In this document: piece by piece, positions 49,013 through 57,766 of the stretch
Layout: every line of letters starts with the position of its first letter
How positions within the stretch are numbered: the first letter of the stretch is position 1
Assembly (NCBI RefSeq): GCF_040110915.1
Contig: NZ_CP157793.1
Location: 3,422,939-3,486,938, forward strand
DNA from: Stappia sp.
GTDB lineage: Bacteria; Pseudomonadota; Alphaproteobacteria; Rhizobiales; Stappiaceae
DNA: 64,000 bases
Reading direction: 5' to 3'
Position numbers and translations under genes: made by a program
Notes under the pieces: model-generated
Told to the model about the DNA's origin: nothing
The model's database searches: none
The model's input: only the letters and a program-made list of their open reading frames with translations

Positions 49013-50254
49013 TCAGCCGTCGTAGGCGCGTTCGTCGGAAATCACCTTGCCATCGTTGGGCAGAGCGCCGGTCTCGACGCGCGCGACCGACCCGCCGAGC
49101 TTGGTGACCTCGCGCAGGGTCGCGACCAGCGCGGCATCGAGCCCCTCGGCGGCGGCCTCAGTTTCATAGAGAAGACGCATCGCGTCCTGCTCGCCGTGGC
49201 GCTCGACAACGAGCCGCGCGCGCACGACCTCGGGATGGCGCGCGATCAGCTGCGCGATCTGCTTGGGATCGACGAACATGCCCTTCACCTTGGTGCGCTG
49301 GTCGGCGCGGCCCATCCAGCCCTTGAGCCGCATGTTGGTGCGCCCGCAGGGCGAGCGGCCGGGCATCAGCGCGGAGAGATCACCGGTGCCGAAGCGGATC
49401 AGCGGGTAGGTCCGATCGAAGCTGGTGACCACGAGCTCGCCGACCTCCCCCTCGGGCACCGGCGTGTCCGTGCCCGGCCGCACAATCTCCACGATCAGGT
49501 TCTCGTTGACGATCATGCCCTCGTCCGCCGCGCTCTCATAGGCGATGACGCCGAGATCCGCGGTGGCATAGGCCTGCAGCACCGCCACGCCCCGGTCAGC
49601 GTATTCCGCGCGCAGGCTGGGGAACAGCGCCCCGCCGGAGACGAGCGCCTTCGTCACGCTCGACGCGTCGCGGCCCATCTCGTCGGCCTTGTCGAGCAGC
49701 ACCTTGAGATAGTCCGGCGTGCCGGCATAGCCGACGGGCCTGAGGGTGGCGAGCGCCTCGACCTGACCTTCCGTGTTGCCGACGCCGGCGGGAAACACCG
49801 TGCAGCCGAGCGCCCGCGCCCCGTGATCGAGGATGAAGCCGCCCGGCGTCATCTGATAGGCGAGCGCCACATGCACCAGATCGCCGGCGCGAAAGCCCGC
49901 GGCGAAGAAGGCCCGCGCGCCGTTCCAGGGATCGGCGCCCGCGCCCTGCGGCTCCCAGACCGGGCCCGGCGACATGAACACCCGGCCGCCGGAGGCCGCG
50001 GACGGCACGGCGAAGCCGCCGAACGGCGGGGTCTTCGCCTGCGCCGCCATCAGGTCCGGCTTGCGCAACACCGGCAGCTTCGCGAGCGCGGCACGGTCGC
50101 GCAGCCCTGCGGGATCGACGCCGGCGAGATGCTCCGCCCAGCCCGGCGCCCCGGCCATCGCATAGGCGACATGATCGGGCAGCCGCGCGAACAGGTCGGC
50201 CTCGCGTTGCGCGGGATCCTGCGTTTCAAGGTCGTCGAAATGCTCGCTGCTCAT
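49013..50254 (-). CDS. Phenylacetate-CoA ligase-like AMP-binding enzyme
   Basis: A 413-residue adenylating enzyme of the PaaK/GH3-like branch, which activates a carboxylate to an acyl-CoA through an acyl-adenylate. The N-terminus (READLFARLPDHVAYAM) matches the PaaK-type start. FKSGTTG-like P-loop is altered (PSAASGGRVFMSPGP), VGYAGTPDYL, LVSGGALFPSLRAEY, QAYATADLGVIAYES, GELVVTSFDRTYPLIRFGTGDLS and KVKGMFVDP are all typical. The C-terminal domain is the small AMP-binding_C_2. It lies downstream of livF on the same strand (117-base gap), probably part of the transporter operon. Confidence 0.85.
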   Translation of the reverse strand: MSSEHFDDLETQDPAQREADLFARLPDHVAYAMAGAPGWAEHLAGVDPAGLRDRAALAKLPVLRKPDLMAAQAKTPPFGGFAVPSAASGGRVFMSPGPVWEPQGAGADPWNGARAFFAAGFRAGDLVHVALAYQMTPGGFILDHGARALGCTVFPAGVGNTEGQVEALATLRPVGYAGTPDYLKVLLDKADEMGRDASSVTKALVSGGALFPSLRAEYADRGVAVLQAYATADLGVIAYESAADEGMIVNENLIVEIVRPGTDTPVPEGEVGELVVTSFDRTYPLIRFGTGDLSALMPGRSPCGRTNMRLKGWMGRADQRTKVKGMFVDPKQIAQLIARHPEVVRARLVVERHGEQDAMRLLYETEAAAEGLDAALVATLREVTKLGGSVARVETGALPNDGKVISDERAYDG

Positions 50255-50370
50255 GGCTCAATCCCTTGCGGTAGTCTGGCGACACCCGGCCGCGCGCTGG
50301 ACACAAGCCCCCCGTGGCGGGACCGCGCCCGCGCGGCATGGCGTGCGAAACCGGCAGGCGCGACGGCGGC

Positions 50371-51189
50371 TCAGGCGAGCCAGCGCTTGCGCCGCTTATA
50401 GTGTTTGACGTTTCGGAAAGACTTGCGCCCCTCTCCGCCGACGCCGAGGTAGAACTCCTTGACGTCCTCGTTCTCGCGCAGCGCGGCGGCATCGCCATCG
50501 AGCACGATGCGACCCGATTCCAGAATGTAGCCGTAGGTGGCGTAGCGCAGCGCGACGTTGGTGTTCTGCTCCGCCAGCAGGAAGGAGACGCCCTCCTTGG
50601 CGTTGAGCTCCTTCACGATCTCGAAGATTTCCTCCACCAGCTGCGGCGCCAGCCCCATGGACGGCTCGTCGAGAAGGATCATCTTCGGCCGGCTCATCAG
50701 CGCCCGGCCGATGGCGCACATCTGCTGCTCGCCGCCGGAAGTGTAGCCGGCCTGGCTGCCGCGCCGCTCGCGCAGGCGCGGGAAGTAGGCATAGACCTTC
50801 TCCAGGTCCTCGCGGATCGCGGCATTGCCGTCGCGACGGGTATAGGCGCCCGTCAGCAGGTTTTCCTCGATCGTCAGATGGCCGAAGCAATGCCGGCCCT
50901 CCATGACCTGGATGCAGCCGCGCTTCACCAGATCGTTGGGCGACAGGGCCTGCACCTGATCGCCGTCGAAGACGATCGATCCCTTGGTGACGTCCCCGCG
51001 CTCGGCCCCGAGCAGGTTGGACACCGCCTTCAAGGTGGTGGTCTTGCCGGCGCCATTGGCCCCGAGGAGGGCGACGATGCCCCCCTCGGGAACGGTGAGC
51101 GAGACGCCCTTCAACACCAGGATGACATGATCGTAGATCACTTCGATGTTGTTCACCGAAAGGATGGGATCAGCGGACGTCTCGGTCAT
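50371..51189 (-). CDS. Branched-chain-type ABC importer, ATP-binding protein LivF
   Basis: A 272-residue ATPase. Walker A is GANGAGKTTTLKAV, the signature is SGGEQQMCAIGRAL, Walker B is MILLDEPSMGLAP with the switch His replaced region LLAEQN typical of LivF. The C-terminus carries a basic extension (SFRNVKHYKRRKRWLA) seen in LivF proteins of organic-acid or aromatic importers rather than E. coli LivF. The ATG at 51189 is preferred to an upstream frame. It serves the LivH/LivM membrane pair together with LivG. The substrate is inferred from the CoA ligases, not known. Confidence 0.9.
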   Translation of the reverse strand: MTETSADPILSVNNIEVIYDHVILVLKGVSLTVPEGGIVALLGANGAGKTTTLKAVSNLLGAERGDVTKGSIVFDGDQVQALSPNDLVKRGCIQVMEGRHCFGHLTIEENLLTGAYTRRDGNAAIREDLEKVYAYFPRLRERRGSQAGYTSGGEQQMCAIGRALMSRPKMILLDEPSMGLAPQLVEEIFEIVKELNAKEGVSFLLAEQNTNVALRYATYGYILESGRIVLDGDAAALRENEDVKEFYLGVGGEGRKSFRNVKHYKRRKRWLA

Positions 51190-51232
51190 TTTCGGCTCCA
51201 CGTTGCCGGAACTGCGATCGTCGCAAGGACGA

Positions 51233-52564
51233 TCAGTTGCAGTCCCGCGGCGTGATGTTGTTCTCGGTGGCATAGGCCATGGCGTCGGCCTCGATCAGCG
51301 GGGTGATGACCTCGCGGTCCGGCTCGATCCCGGTCGCGACCACCTTCCAGTTGCCGGCCGCGGCGTCCCACTGCTGGATCAGCACCGTGCCCGGGTCGGA
51401 ATGCACCGCGCAGGACAGTTCCACCGGGTAGGTGAAGTTGGGCAGACCAAGTTCGGCGAGCCGCTCCTCCGTGACGTTGAGCGCCTCCAGGCCCTCGCGC
51501 ACGTCCTTGCCGGTGATCTCGTTGGAGCCCTTGATCTCCATGGCCTTGCGGATCGCCTCGACGGTCCACACGGCGGCGATGAGACCGCGGTTATAGAGCA
51601 CTTCGCCGACACGCTCGCGCTCGCCCGCGCCCTTGTTCGCGTCGTAGACGGTCTTGAGGATCTCCTGATGCAGCGGGAAGTCCGCGCCCGGCGCATGGAA
51701 GGTCGCCGAGAGATAGCCGTTGGCGCCCTCGCCGGCCGGCTGCACGTCATGCTCGGACCCGGCCCACCAGTTGCCGACGAAGCGGTCCATCGGGAAGCGG
51801 ATGGACGAGGCTTCCTTGACCGCCACCTGGTTCATCACGCCCCAGCCCCACATGAACACCCAGTCGGGCTGCATGCGGCGGATCTGGAGCCACGTGGCCT
51901 TCTGCTCCTGGCCCGGATGGTCGACCGGCAGCAGCTCCAGGGTGTAGCCATGCTTCTCGGCGAGCTTTTCCAGCGTGCGGATCGGCTCCTTGCCGTAGGC
52001 CGAGTTGTGATAGACGAGCGCGATCGTCTTGCCGGACAGGTTTTCCGCCCCGCCTTCGATCGCCGCCGCGTAGTTCACCATGCCCGACGCCGCGTCCCAA
52101 TAGGTGCTGGGGAAGTTGAACACCCAGGGGAACACCTTGCCGTCGGCCGCCGAGGTGCGGCCGTAGCCCATGGTGAACAGCGGGATCTCGTCGACCGACG
52201 CCTTGGGGATCAGCTGATAGGTGATGCCGGTGGACAGCGGCTGATAGACGAGCGCGCCGCTCTCGCCCTGGCCCTTGGTGTTCTCGTAGCACTCCACGCC
52301 CTGCTGGGTGTTGTAGGCGGTCTCGCACTCCACGAGATTGATCGTGGCGCCGTTGATGCCGCCGTCGCGCTCCTGGAGAAGCGTGAAATAGTCGGCGTAG
52401 CCGTTGGCGAAGGGAATGCCGCCCGGCGCGTAGGGACCGGTGCGGTAGACGAGCGAGGGGATCGTCAGTTCATAGGCTCCCGCCGGCGTCGCCACCGACG
52501 TTGCGGCCACCGGGGCAGCCACCGCGAGAGCGGCCAGACCGGCTGTGAGATATGTCAGTTTCAT
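51233..52564 (-). CDS. ABC importer periplasmic substrate-binding protein (LivK-like)
   Basis: A 443-residue exported receptor. A signal peptide (TAGLAALAVAAPVAATSVA) precedes the mature two-lobe Leu/Ile/Val-binding fold, with LTIPSLVYRTGPYAPGG, NGYADYFTLLQERDGGINGA, LVYHNSAYGKEPI, and MWGWGVMNQVAVKEA. It is longer than LivJ/LivK (about 370) and belongs to the class found with organic-acid and aromatic-acid importers. The ATG at 52564 follows GGGAGGAAA. Between livF and livM, 44 bases from the former. The ligand is not predicted. Confidence 0.9.
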   Translation of the reverse strand: MKLTYLTAGLAALAVAAPVAATSVATPAGAYELTIPSLVYRTGPYAPGGIPFANGYADYFTLLQERDGGINGATINLVECETAYNTQQGVECYENTKGQGESGALVYQPLSTGITYQLIPKASVDEIPLFTMGYGRTSAADGKVFPWVFNFPSTYWDAASGMVNYAAAIEGGAENLSGKTIALVYHNSAYGKEPIRTLEKLAEKHGYTLELLPVDHPGQEQKATWLQIRRMQPDWVFMWGWGVMNQVAVKEASSIRFPMDRFVGNWWAGSEHDVQPAGEGANGYLSATFHAPGADFPLHQEILKTVYDANKGAGERERVGEVLYNRGLIAAVWTVEAIRKAMEIKGSNEITGKDVREGLEALNVTEERLAELGLPNFTYPVELSCAVHSDPGTVLIQQWDAAAGNWKVVATGIEPDREVITPLIEADAMAYATENNITPRDCN

Positions 52565-52671
52565 GCTGTTTCCTCCCATGGAACACAAGCTTTCAGGTCA
52601 GTCTCGCAAGCGGCGTTGTGGTTGGTTTGGTTCGCGCCGCCGCGCTTGGGATCCCGCCGGGACGGGACCCG

Positions 52672-53748
52672 TCAGTAGGGGAAGGGCCACATCCTGAGCT
52701 TCTCCTTGGCGATCTGCCACAGCCGGGCGAGGCCATGCGGCTCGACGATCAGGAAGAAGATGATCAACAGGCCCATCAACAGGATTTCCACGTGCTTGGC
52801 CGTGACCGGCATCATGCCGAGACCGTCGACCATGCCGTTCTTCAGCAGGATCGGCAGCAGCACCAGGAAGGCCGCGCCCATGAAGGATCCGACGATCGAG
52901 CCGAGCCCGCCGATGATCACCATGAACAGCACCAGGAAGGACACGTTGATGCCGAACACTTCGCCCACCTCGACCGCGCCGAGATAGACGGAAAACAGCA
53001 GCGACCCGGCCATGCCGACATAGAAGGAGGACACCGCGAAGGCCGACAGCTTGGTCATCAGCGGACGCACGCCGATCAGCTCGGCGGCGATGTCCATGTC
53101 GCGGATCGCCATCCAGTTCCGGCCGATGCGGCCACGCACGAGGTTCTTGGCGATCAGCGCGAAGACGGCCAGGAAGGTCAGGCAGAACAGGTATTTGACC
53201 CAAGGCTCGGCGGCCGGCCCGGTGAGCGCGTAGCCGAACATCATGCGCTCCGGCGCGGTGATCTGACCGGTGGCGGAATAATTGTAGAACCAGCCCACCT
53301 TGTTGAACAGCCACACCAGGAAGAACTGCGCGGCCAGCGTCGCGACCGCCAGATAGAAGCCCTTGATGCGCAGGGATGGCAGGCCGAACATCGACCCGAC
53401 CGCCGCCGTGATGCCGCCCGACAGGAGCACCACGAAGATCATGTTCATCTCCGGAAAGGCGGTCATCAGCTTGTAGGACGCATAGGCGCCCACCGCCATG
53501 AAGCCGCCGGTGCCGAGCGAGATCTGCCCGCAGTAGCCGACGAGGATGTTCAGCCCCAGCGCGGCCATGCCGTAGATCAGCAGGGGCAGCAAAATGGCGT
53601 TGGCCCAATAGTCGTTGACCACGAAGGGCACCACCAGGAAGGCGAAGGCGACGAAGGCCCACACGACCCACCGGTCCTGCGCGATCGGGAAGATCCCCTG
53701 ATCGGCCGTATAGGACGTCTTGAATTGGCCGGCTTCACGATAAAGCAT
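52672..53748 (-). CDS. Branched-chain-type ABC importer permease LivM
   Basis: A 358-residue membrane protein with about ten hydrophobic helices (for example RWVVWAFVAFAFLVVPFVVN and YWANAILLPLLIYGMAALGLN). The family blocks NILVGYCGQISLGTGGFMAVGAYA, IKGFYLAVATLAAQF and the cytoplasmic-loop IRDMDIAAELIGV are present. It pairs with LivH to form the channel. Gap to livH is 33 bases and to the binding protein 107 bases. Confidence 0.92.
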   Translation of the reverse strand: MLYREAGQFKTSYTADQGIFPIAQDRWVVWAFVAFAFLVVPFVVNDYWANAILLPLLIYGMAALGLNILVGYCGQISLGTGGFMAVGAYASYKLMTAFPEMNMIFVVLLSGGITAAVGSMFGLPSLRIKGFYLAVATLAAQFFLVWLFNKVGWFYNYSATGQITAPERMMFGYALTGPAAEPWVKYLFCLTFLAVFALIAKNLVRGRIGRNWMAIRDMDIAAELIGVRPLMTKLSAFAVSSFYVGMAGSLLFSVYLGAVEVGEVFGINVSFLVLFMVIIGGLGSIVGSFMGAAFLVLLPILLKNGMVDGLGMMPVTAKHVEILLMGLLIIFFLIVEPHGLARLWQIAKEKLRMWPFPY

Positions 53749-53781
53749 GGAATTCTCACCCTGTTTGAGGGACGCCCGGCG

Positions 53782-54678
53782 TCACACGCGTTCGATGATC
53801 TTTTCGCCGAACAGCCCTTGCGGCCGCACCAGCAGGAAGGCGAGCGCCAGCATGTAGGCGAACCAGTTCTCGATCGCGCCGCCGACGTAGATGCCGACGT
53901 AGATCTCCGCGAGCTTCTCGCCGACGCCGATGATCAGCCCGCCGACGATGGCGCCGGGAATGGAGGTGAAGCCGCCCAGGATCAGCACGGGAAGCGCCTT
54001 GAGCGCGATCAGCGACAGCGAGAACTGCACGCCCGATTTCACGCCCCACATGGTGCCCGCGACCAGCGCCACGAAGCCGGCCACCGACCACACGATCACC
54101 CAGATCGTCTGCAGCGAGATGCCGACCGACAGCGCCGCCTGATGGTCGTCGGCCACCGCGCGCAGCGCCCGGCCGATCCGCGTCTTCTGGAAGAACACCG
54201 CCAGGAAGGCGACCAGCACGGCGGCGACGCCGGCGGCGAACAGTTCCAGCTTCTCGATGTAGATGTTGAAATTGTCGAGCATGAAGTCGGAGGCGCCGGT
54301 CGGCAGGCCGATGTCGATCACCTTGACGTCCGACCCCCAGAGGATGTCGCCGACGCCTTCCAGCACATAGGCGAGCCCGATGGTCACCATGAACAGGATG
54401 ATCGGCTCCTGGTTGACCAGATGGCGCAGCACGAAGCGCTCCACCATCCAGGCGACCAGCACCATCACCCCGATGGTCAGCACGAAGGCGATCGGCCAGG
54501 GCACGCCCGTCTTTTCCATGATGCCGGCGAAGGTCAGCGCGGCGAACAGGCACATCACCCCTTGCGCGAAGTTGAAGATGCCTGACGCCTTGAAGATCAG
54601 CACGAAGCCGAGAGCGACCAGCGAGTACATCACCCCGGCCATCAGGCCGGACAATACGGTTTCGATGAAGAACGACAT
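53782..54678 (-). CDS. Branched-chain-type ABC importer permease LivH
   Basis: A 298-residue membrane protein starting MSFFIETVLSGLMAGVMYSL. Visible family segments: VLIFKASGIFNFAQGVMCLF, ALRAVADDHQAALSVGISL (the cytoplasmic loop that contacts the ATPases), VMWSVAGFVALVAGTMWG-like block, and VLILGGFTSIPGAIVGGLIIG. Eight or so hydrophobic helices. Gap to livG is 13 bases, indicating co-transcription. Confidence 0.93.
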   Translation of the reverse strand: MSFFIETVLSGLMAGVMYSLVALGFVLIFKASGIFNFAQGVMCLFAALTFAGIMEKTGVPWPIAFVLTIGVMVLVAWMVERFVLRHLVNQEPIILFMVTIGLAYVLEGVGDILWGSDVKVIDIGLPTGASDFMLDNFNIYIEKLELFAAGVAAVLVAFLAVFFQKTRIGRALRAVADDHQAALSVGISLQTIWVIVWSVAGFVALVAGTMWGVKSGVQFSLSLIALKALPVLILGGFTSIPGAIVGGLIIGVGEKLAEIYVGIYVGGAIENWFAYMLALAFLLVRPQGLFGEKIIERV

Positions 54679-54691
54679 GTCGCGCTGCCCC

Positions 54692-55519
54692 TTAATCTTC
54701 GTGCGGAACGCCGAGATAGGCGTCGATCACATCCTGGTTGGCCTGCACCTCTTCCGGCGGGCCGTCCGCGATCTTGCGTCCGTAATCCAGGACCACGACG
54801 CGGTCGGACAGATCCATCACCACGCCCATGTCGTGCTCGATCAGCGCGATCGTGGTGCCGAACTGCTGGTTCACGTCGAGGATGAAGCGGCTCATGTCCT
54901 CCTTTTCCTCGAGGTTCATGCCCGCCATCGGCTCGTCGAGGAGCAGCAGCTCCGGCTCCATGGCGAGCGCCCGCGCCAGCTCCACCCGCTTCTGCAGGCC
55001 GTAGGGCAACCGCCCAACCGGCGTCTTGCGGATCGCCTGGATCTCGAGAAAGTCGATGATCTCCTCGACCTTCCGGCGGTTCTCGTTTTCCTCGTCGAGC
55101 GCCGGCCCCCAGTGCAGGCACTGCCAGAAGAAGTTCTTCTTCATCTTCAGCCCGCGCCCGGTCATGATGTTGTCGAGCGTGGTCATGCCCTTGAAGAGCG
55201 CGACGTTCTGGAAGGTGCGGGCGATGCCGTTGCTGGCCGCCTCATAGGGTTTCATCTTGCGCCGCACCTTGCCGCGCCACGTGATCGTGCCCTCCTGCGG
55301 GTGGTAGAAGCCGTTGATGACGTTGAGCATCGACGTCTTGCCGGCGCCATTGGGGCCGATGATGGCGCGCACTTCGCCCTTCACGATGTCGAAGGAGATG
55401 TCGGTGATCGCCTTCACGCCGCCGAAGGACAGCGACACATTGTCGACGCGCAGCAGCACGTCGCCGCCCGACAGGCCCGAATGGCCCGCCGTGCTGGCGG
55501 GATCGACAAAGGCACTCAT
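54692..55519 (-). CDS. Branched-chain-type ABC importer, ATP-binding protein LivG
   Basis: A 275-residue ATPase with Walker A GPNGAGKTSMLNVING, a variant signature LPYGLQKRVELARAL, Walker B LLLLDEPMAGMNLEEKE and the switch His in ALIEHDMGVVMDLSD. The insertion between Walker A and signature, with RTFQNVALFKGMTTLDNIM, is typical of LivG. Its start overlaps the last codon of the fadD-like gene by 4 bases (ATGA), so translation is coupled. It forms a heterodimer with LivF. Confidence 0.93.
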   Translation of the reverse strand: MSAFVDPASTAGHSGLSGGDVLLRVDNVSLSFGGVKAITDISFDIVKGEVRAIIGPNGAGKTSMLNVINGFYHPQEGTITWRGKVRRKMKPYEAASNGIARTFQNVALFKGMTTLDNIMTGRGLKMKKNFFWQCLHWGPALDEENENRRKVEEIIDFLEIQAIRKTPVGRLPYGLQKRVELARALAMEPELLLLDEPMAGMNLEEKEDMSRFILDVNQQFGTTIALIEHDMGVVMDLSDRVVVLDYGRKIADGPPEEVQANQDVIDAYLGVPHED

Positions 55520-57504
55520 TCGGCCGCCTCCTTCAGGTTCGCGCCCGAGGCGGGATAGGGGGTCATGTCGCGGATCTCCACCGTCGCCTCCAGAGACCCC
55601 TTGCGCCCGTCCTCATAGGTGACCTCGGTGCGCACGTGCTTGGAGGTGGAGCCGTCGTAGAGCGCCTCGATCAGCGGGGCGTAGCGTTCGGCGATGAAGG
55701 AGCGGCGGACCTTCTGCGTGCGGGTCAGCTCGCCGTCGTCGGGATCGAGCTCCTTGTGCAGGATCAGAAAGCGCCGGATCTGGGCGCCCGCCATCATCGG
55801 CTCGCCGGCCAGGTCCCGGTTCACCTGATCCACATGCTCCTGGATCATCTGATAGACCTGCGGATGCGCCGCCAGTTCCTGATAGGACGCGTAATTGACG
55901 TTGTTGCGCTCCGCCCAGGAGCCCACCGCCGTCAGGTCGATGTTGACGAAGACGGCGCAATAGTCGCGCTCGTGACCGAAGGCCACGACCTCCTTCACAT
56001 TGGGGAAGAACTTGAGCTTGTTCTCGATGTATTTCGGGGCGAACAGCGCACCGTCGTTGAGCTTGCCGACGTCCTTGGCGCGATCGATGATCTTGAGGTG
56101 GCCGTTTTCGGTGATGAAGCCGGCGTCGCCGGTCAGCACCCAGCCGTCCTCGGTCTTGGTCGAGCGCGTCGCCTCCTCGTTCTTGTAGTAGCCGACGAAG
56201 ACGCCGGGCGAACGATAAAGCACCTCGCCGTTGTCGGCGATCTTCACCTCGACGTCGATCGCCGGCGTGCCGACCGTATCGCCGTGGATCTCGCCGTCCG
56301 GCTGCATGGTGATGTAGACGCTGGCTTCGGTCTGGCCGTAGAGCTGCTTCAGGTTGAGACCGAGCGAGCGGTAGAAGCGGAAGATTTCCGGGCCGATCGC
56401 CTCGCCGGCGGTGTAGCCGACCTTCATGCGGGAAAAGCCCATCTGGTTCTTCAGCGGCCCGTAGACGAAGATCTCGCCGAGCTTGTAGAGCAGCCGGTCC
56501 TTGAAGCCGACGCTCTCGCCGTTGAGCAACGGCTCGCCGACGCGCCGGGCATGCTCCATGAAGACGTCGAACATCTTCTTCTTCAGTTTTCCGGCATCCT
56601 CCATGCGCACCATGATGTGCGTCAGCAGGCCCTCGAAGACGCGCGGCGGCGCGAAGAAATAGGTCGGCGCGATCTCGCGGCGGTCGGAGAGCACGGTCTC
56701 CAGGCTCTCCGGGCAGTTCACGCAATAGCCGGCGGTATAGGCCTGGGCGAGCGAGAACACGTGGTCGCCGATCCACGCCATCGGCAGATAGGCGAGCGTT
56801 TCTTCCGTCTCGTCGAGCTTGTCGAAGGCGTTGCCGTTGCGCCCGGAGATCACGAGATTGTCGAAGGACAGCATCACGCCCTTCGGACGCCCCGTGGTGC
56901 CCGAGGTGTAGAGCATGACGGAGATGTCCTCTCCCTTGGTGCGGGCGATGCCGTCAAGCCACGCCGTCTCGCGGCCCGGGTCGGCGGCGAGCGCCTGGCG
57001 GCCGGCGTCCTGCATCGCCTCGAAGGAATGCAGCCGTGTGTGGTCGTAGTCGCGCAGCCCCCGGGGATCGTCGTAGATCACATGCTCCAATCCCGGCACT
57101 TCCTGCGAGATGGACAGGACCTTGTCGACCTGTTCCTGATCCTCCACGCAGGCGAATTTCACCTCCGCGTGGTGCAGCACATAGGCCATCTCCTCGGCGA
57201 CGGAGTCGGCGTAGATCGGCACCGGAACGCCGCCGAGCGACTGGACGGCGACCATCGACCAGTACAGCCGGGGCCGGTTCGCGCCGATGATCGCGACCTT
57301 GTCGCCGGCGCGAAAGCCGATATCCTGCAAGCCGATGGCGAAACTGCGGATCTCCTCCAGCACCTCCGCCCATGTCCATGCCTGCCAGATTCCGAGATCC
57401 TTCTCGCGCATGGCCGGCCGGTCGGCAAAGACCTTGGCGTTGCGCAACAGGATTTTCGGAAAGGTGTCCTCGTCGAGGCGCTCGACGACGGGCGACCCTG
57501 CCAT
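55516..57504 (-). CDS. Long-chain-type acyl-CoA ligase (AMP-dependent synthetase)
   Basis: A 662-residue ANL-family ligase, expected to convert a fatty or aryl acid plus CoA and ATP to acyl-CoA. The P-loop is VMLYTSGTTGRPKGVMLS, then AYLPMAWIGDHVF, the A5 motif LYGQTEASVYIT, WVLTGDAGFITENGHL and RAKDVGKLNDGALFAP. Large insertions compared with FadD (about 560 residues) make it like the long-chain ligases that lie inside liv-type operons in proteobacteria. It is the first gene of the operon; its promoter lies in the 262-base divergent interval with the histidine kinase. The substrate is probably that of the importer. Confidence 0.9.
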   Translation of the reverse strand: MAGSPVVERLDEDTFPKILLRNAKVFADRPAMREKDLGIWQAWTWAEVLEEIRSFAIGLQDIGFRAGDKVAIIGANRPRLYWSMVAVQSLGGVPVPIYADSVAEEMAYVLHHAEVKFACVEDQEQVDKVLSISQEVPGLEHVIYDDPRGLRDYDHTRLHSFEAMQDAGRQALAADPGRETAWLDGIARTKGEDISVMLYTSGTTGRPKGVMLSFDNLVISGRNGNAFDKLDETEETLAYLPMAWIGDHVFSLAQAYTAGYCVNCPESLETVLSDRREIAPTYFFAPPRVFEGLLTHIMVRMEDAGKLKKKMFDVFMEHARRVGEPLLNGESVGFKDRLLYKLGEIFVYGPLKNQMGFSRMKVGYTAGEAIGPEIFRFYRSLGLNLKQLYGQTEASVYITMQPDGEIHGDTVGTPAIDVEVKIADNGEVLYRSPGVFVGYYKNEEATRSTKTEDGWVLTGDAGFITENGHLKIIDRAKDVGKLNDGALFAPKYIENKLKFFPNVKEVVAFGHERDYCAVFVNIDLTAVGSWAERNNVNYASYQELAAHPQVYQMIQEHVDQVNRDLAGEPMMAGAQIRRFLILHKELDPDDGELTRTQKVRRSFIAERYAPLIEALYDGSTSKHVRTEVTYEDGRKGSLEATVEIRDMTPYPASGANLKEAAE

Positions 57505-57766
57505 TGCGTTTCTTCCCCTCTTTGCGCCCCGGTTAGTCCAGGGTCACGATAATTTCAGCGCTATCAGACTATCATCTGTCGGCCGGATCAACCCTTTCTC
57601 TCTTTTCGAAGAATAGGGCGCGATTGACGCGACGGAGCGCATGTGCGTCACGGTAGGTCGCCTGCATTGCGTCAGTATGATCGAATTGTGTCGAACCGTT
57701 TCAATCGCCCCGTCCCGGCGCCGGTTTTTCGTTCACCCGCTCGATCCGCTCGGCTAGACTTTGCCC

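Noticed and set aside
52552..54585. 677-residue plus-strand frame, His/Gln/Asp-rich
   Set aside because: Antisense to livM and livH; composition reflects reverse complement of membrane-protein codons.
55636..57552. 638-residue plus-strand frame
   Set aside because: Antisense to the acyl-CoA ligase, which has full ANL motifs.
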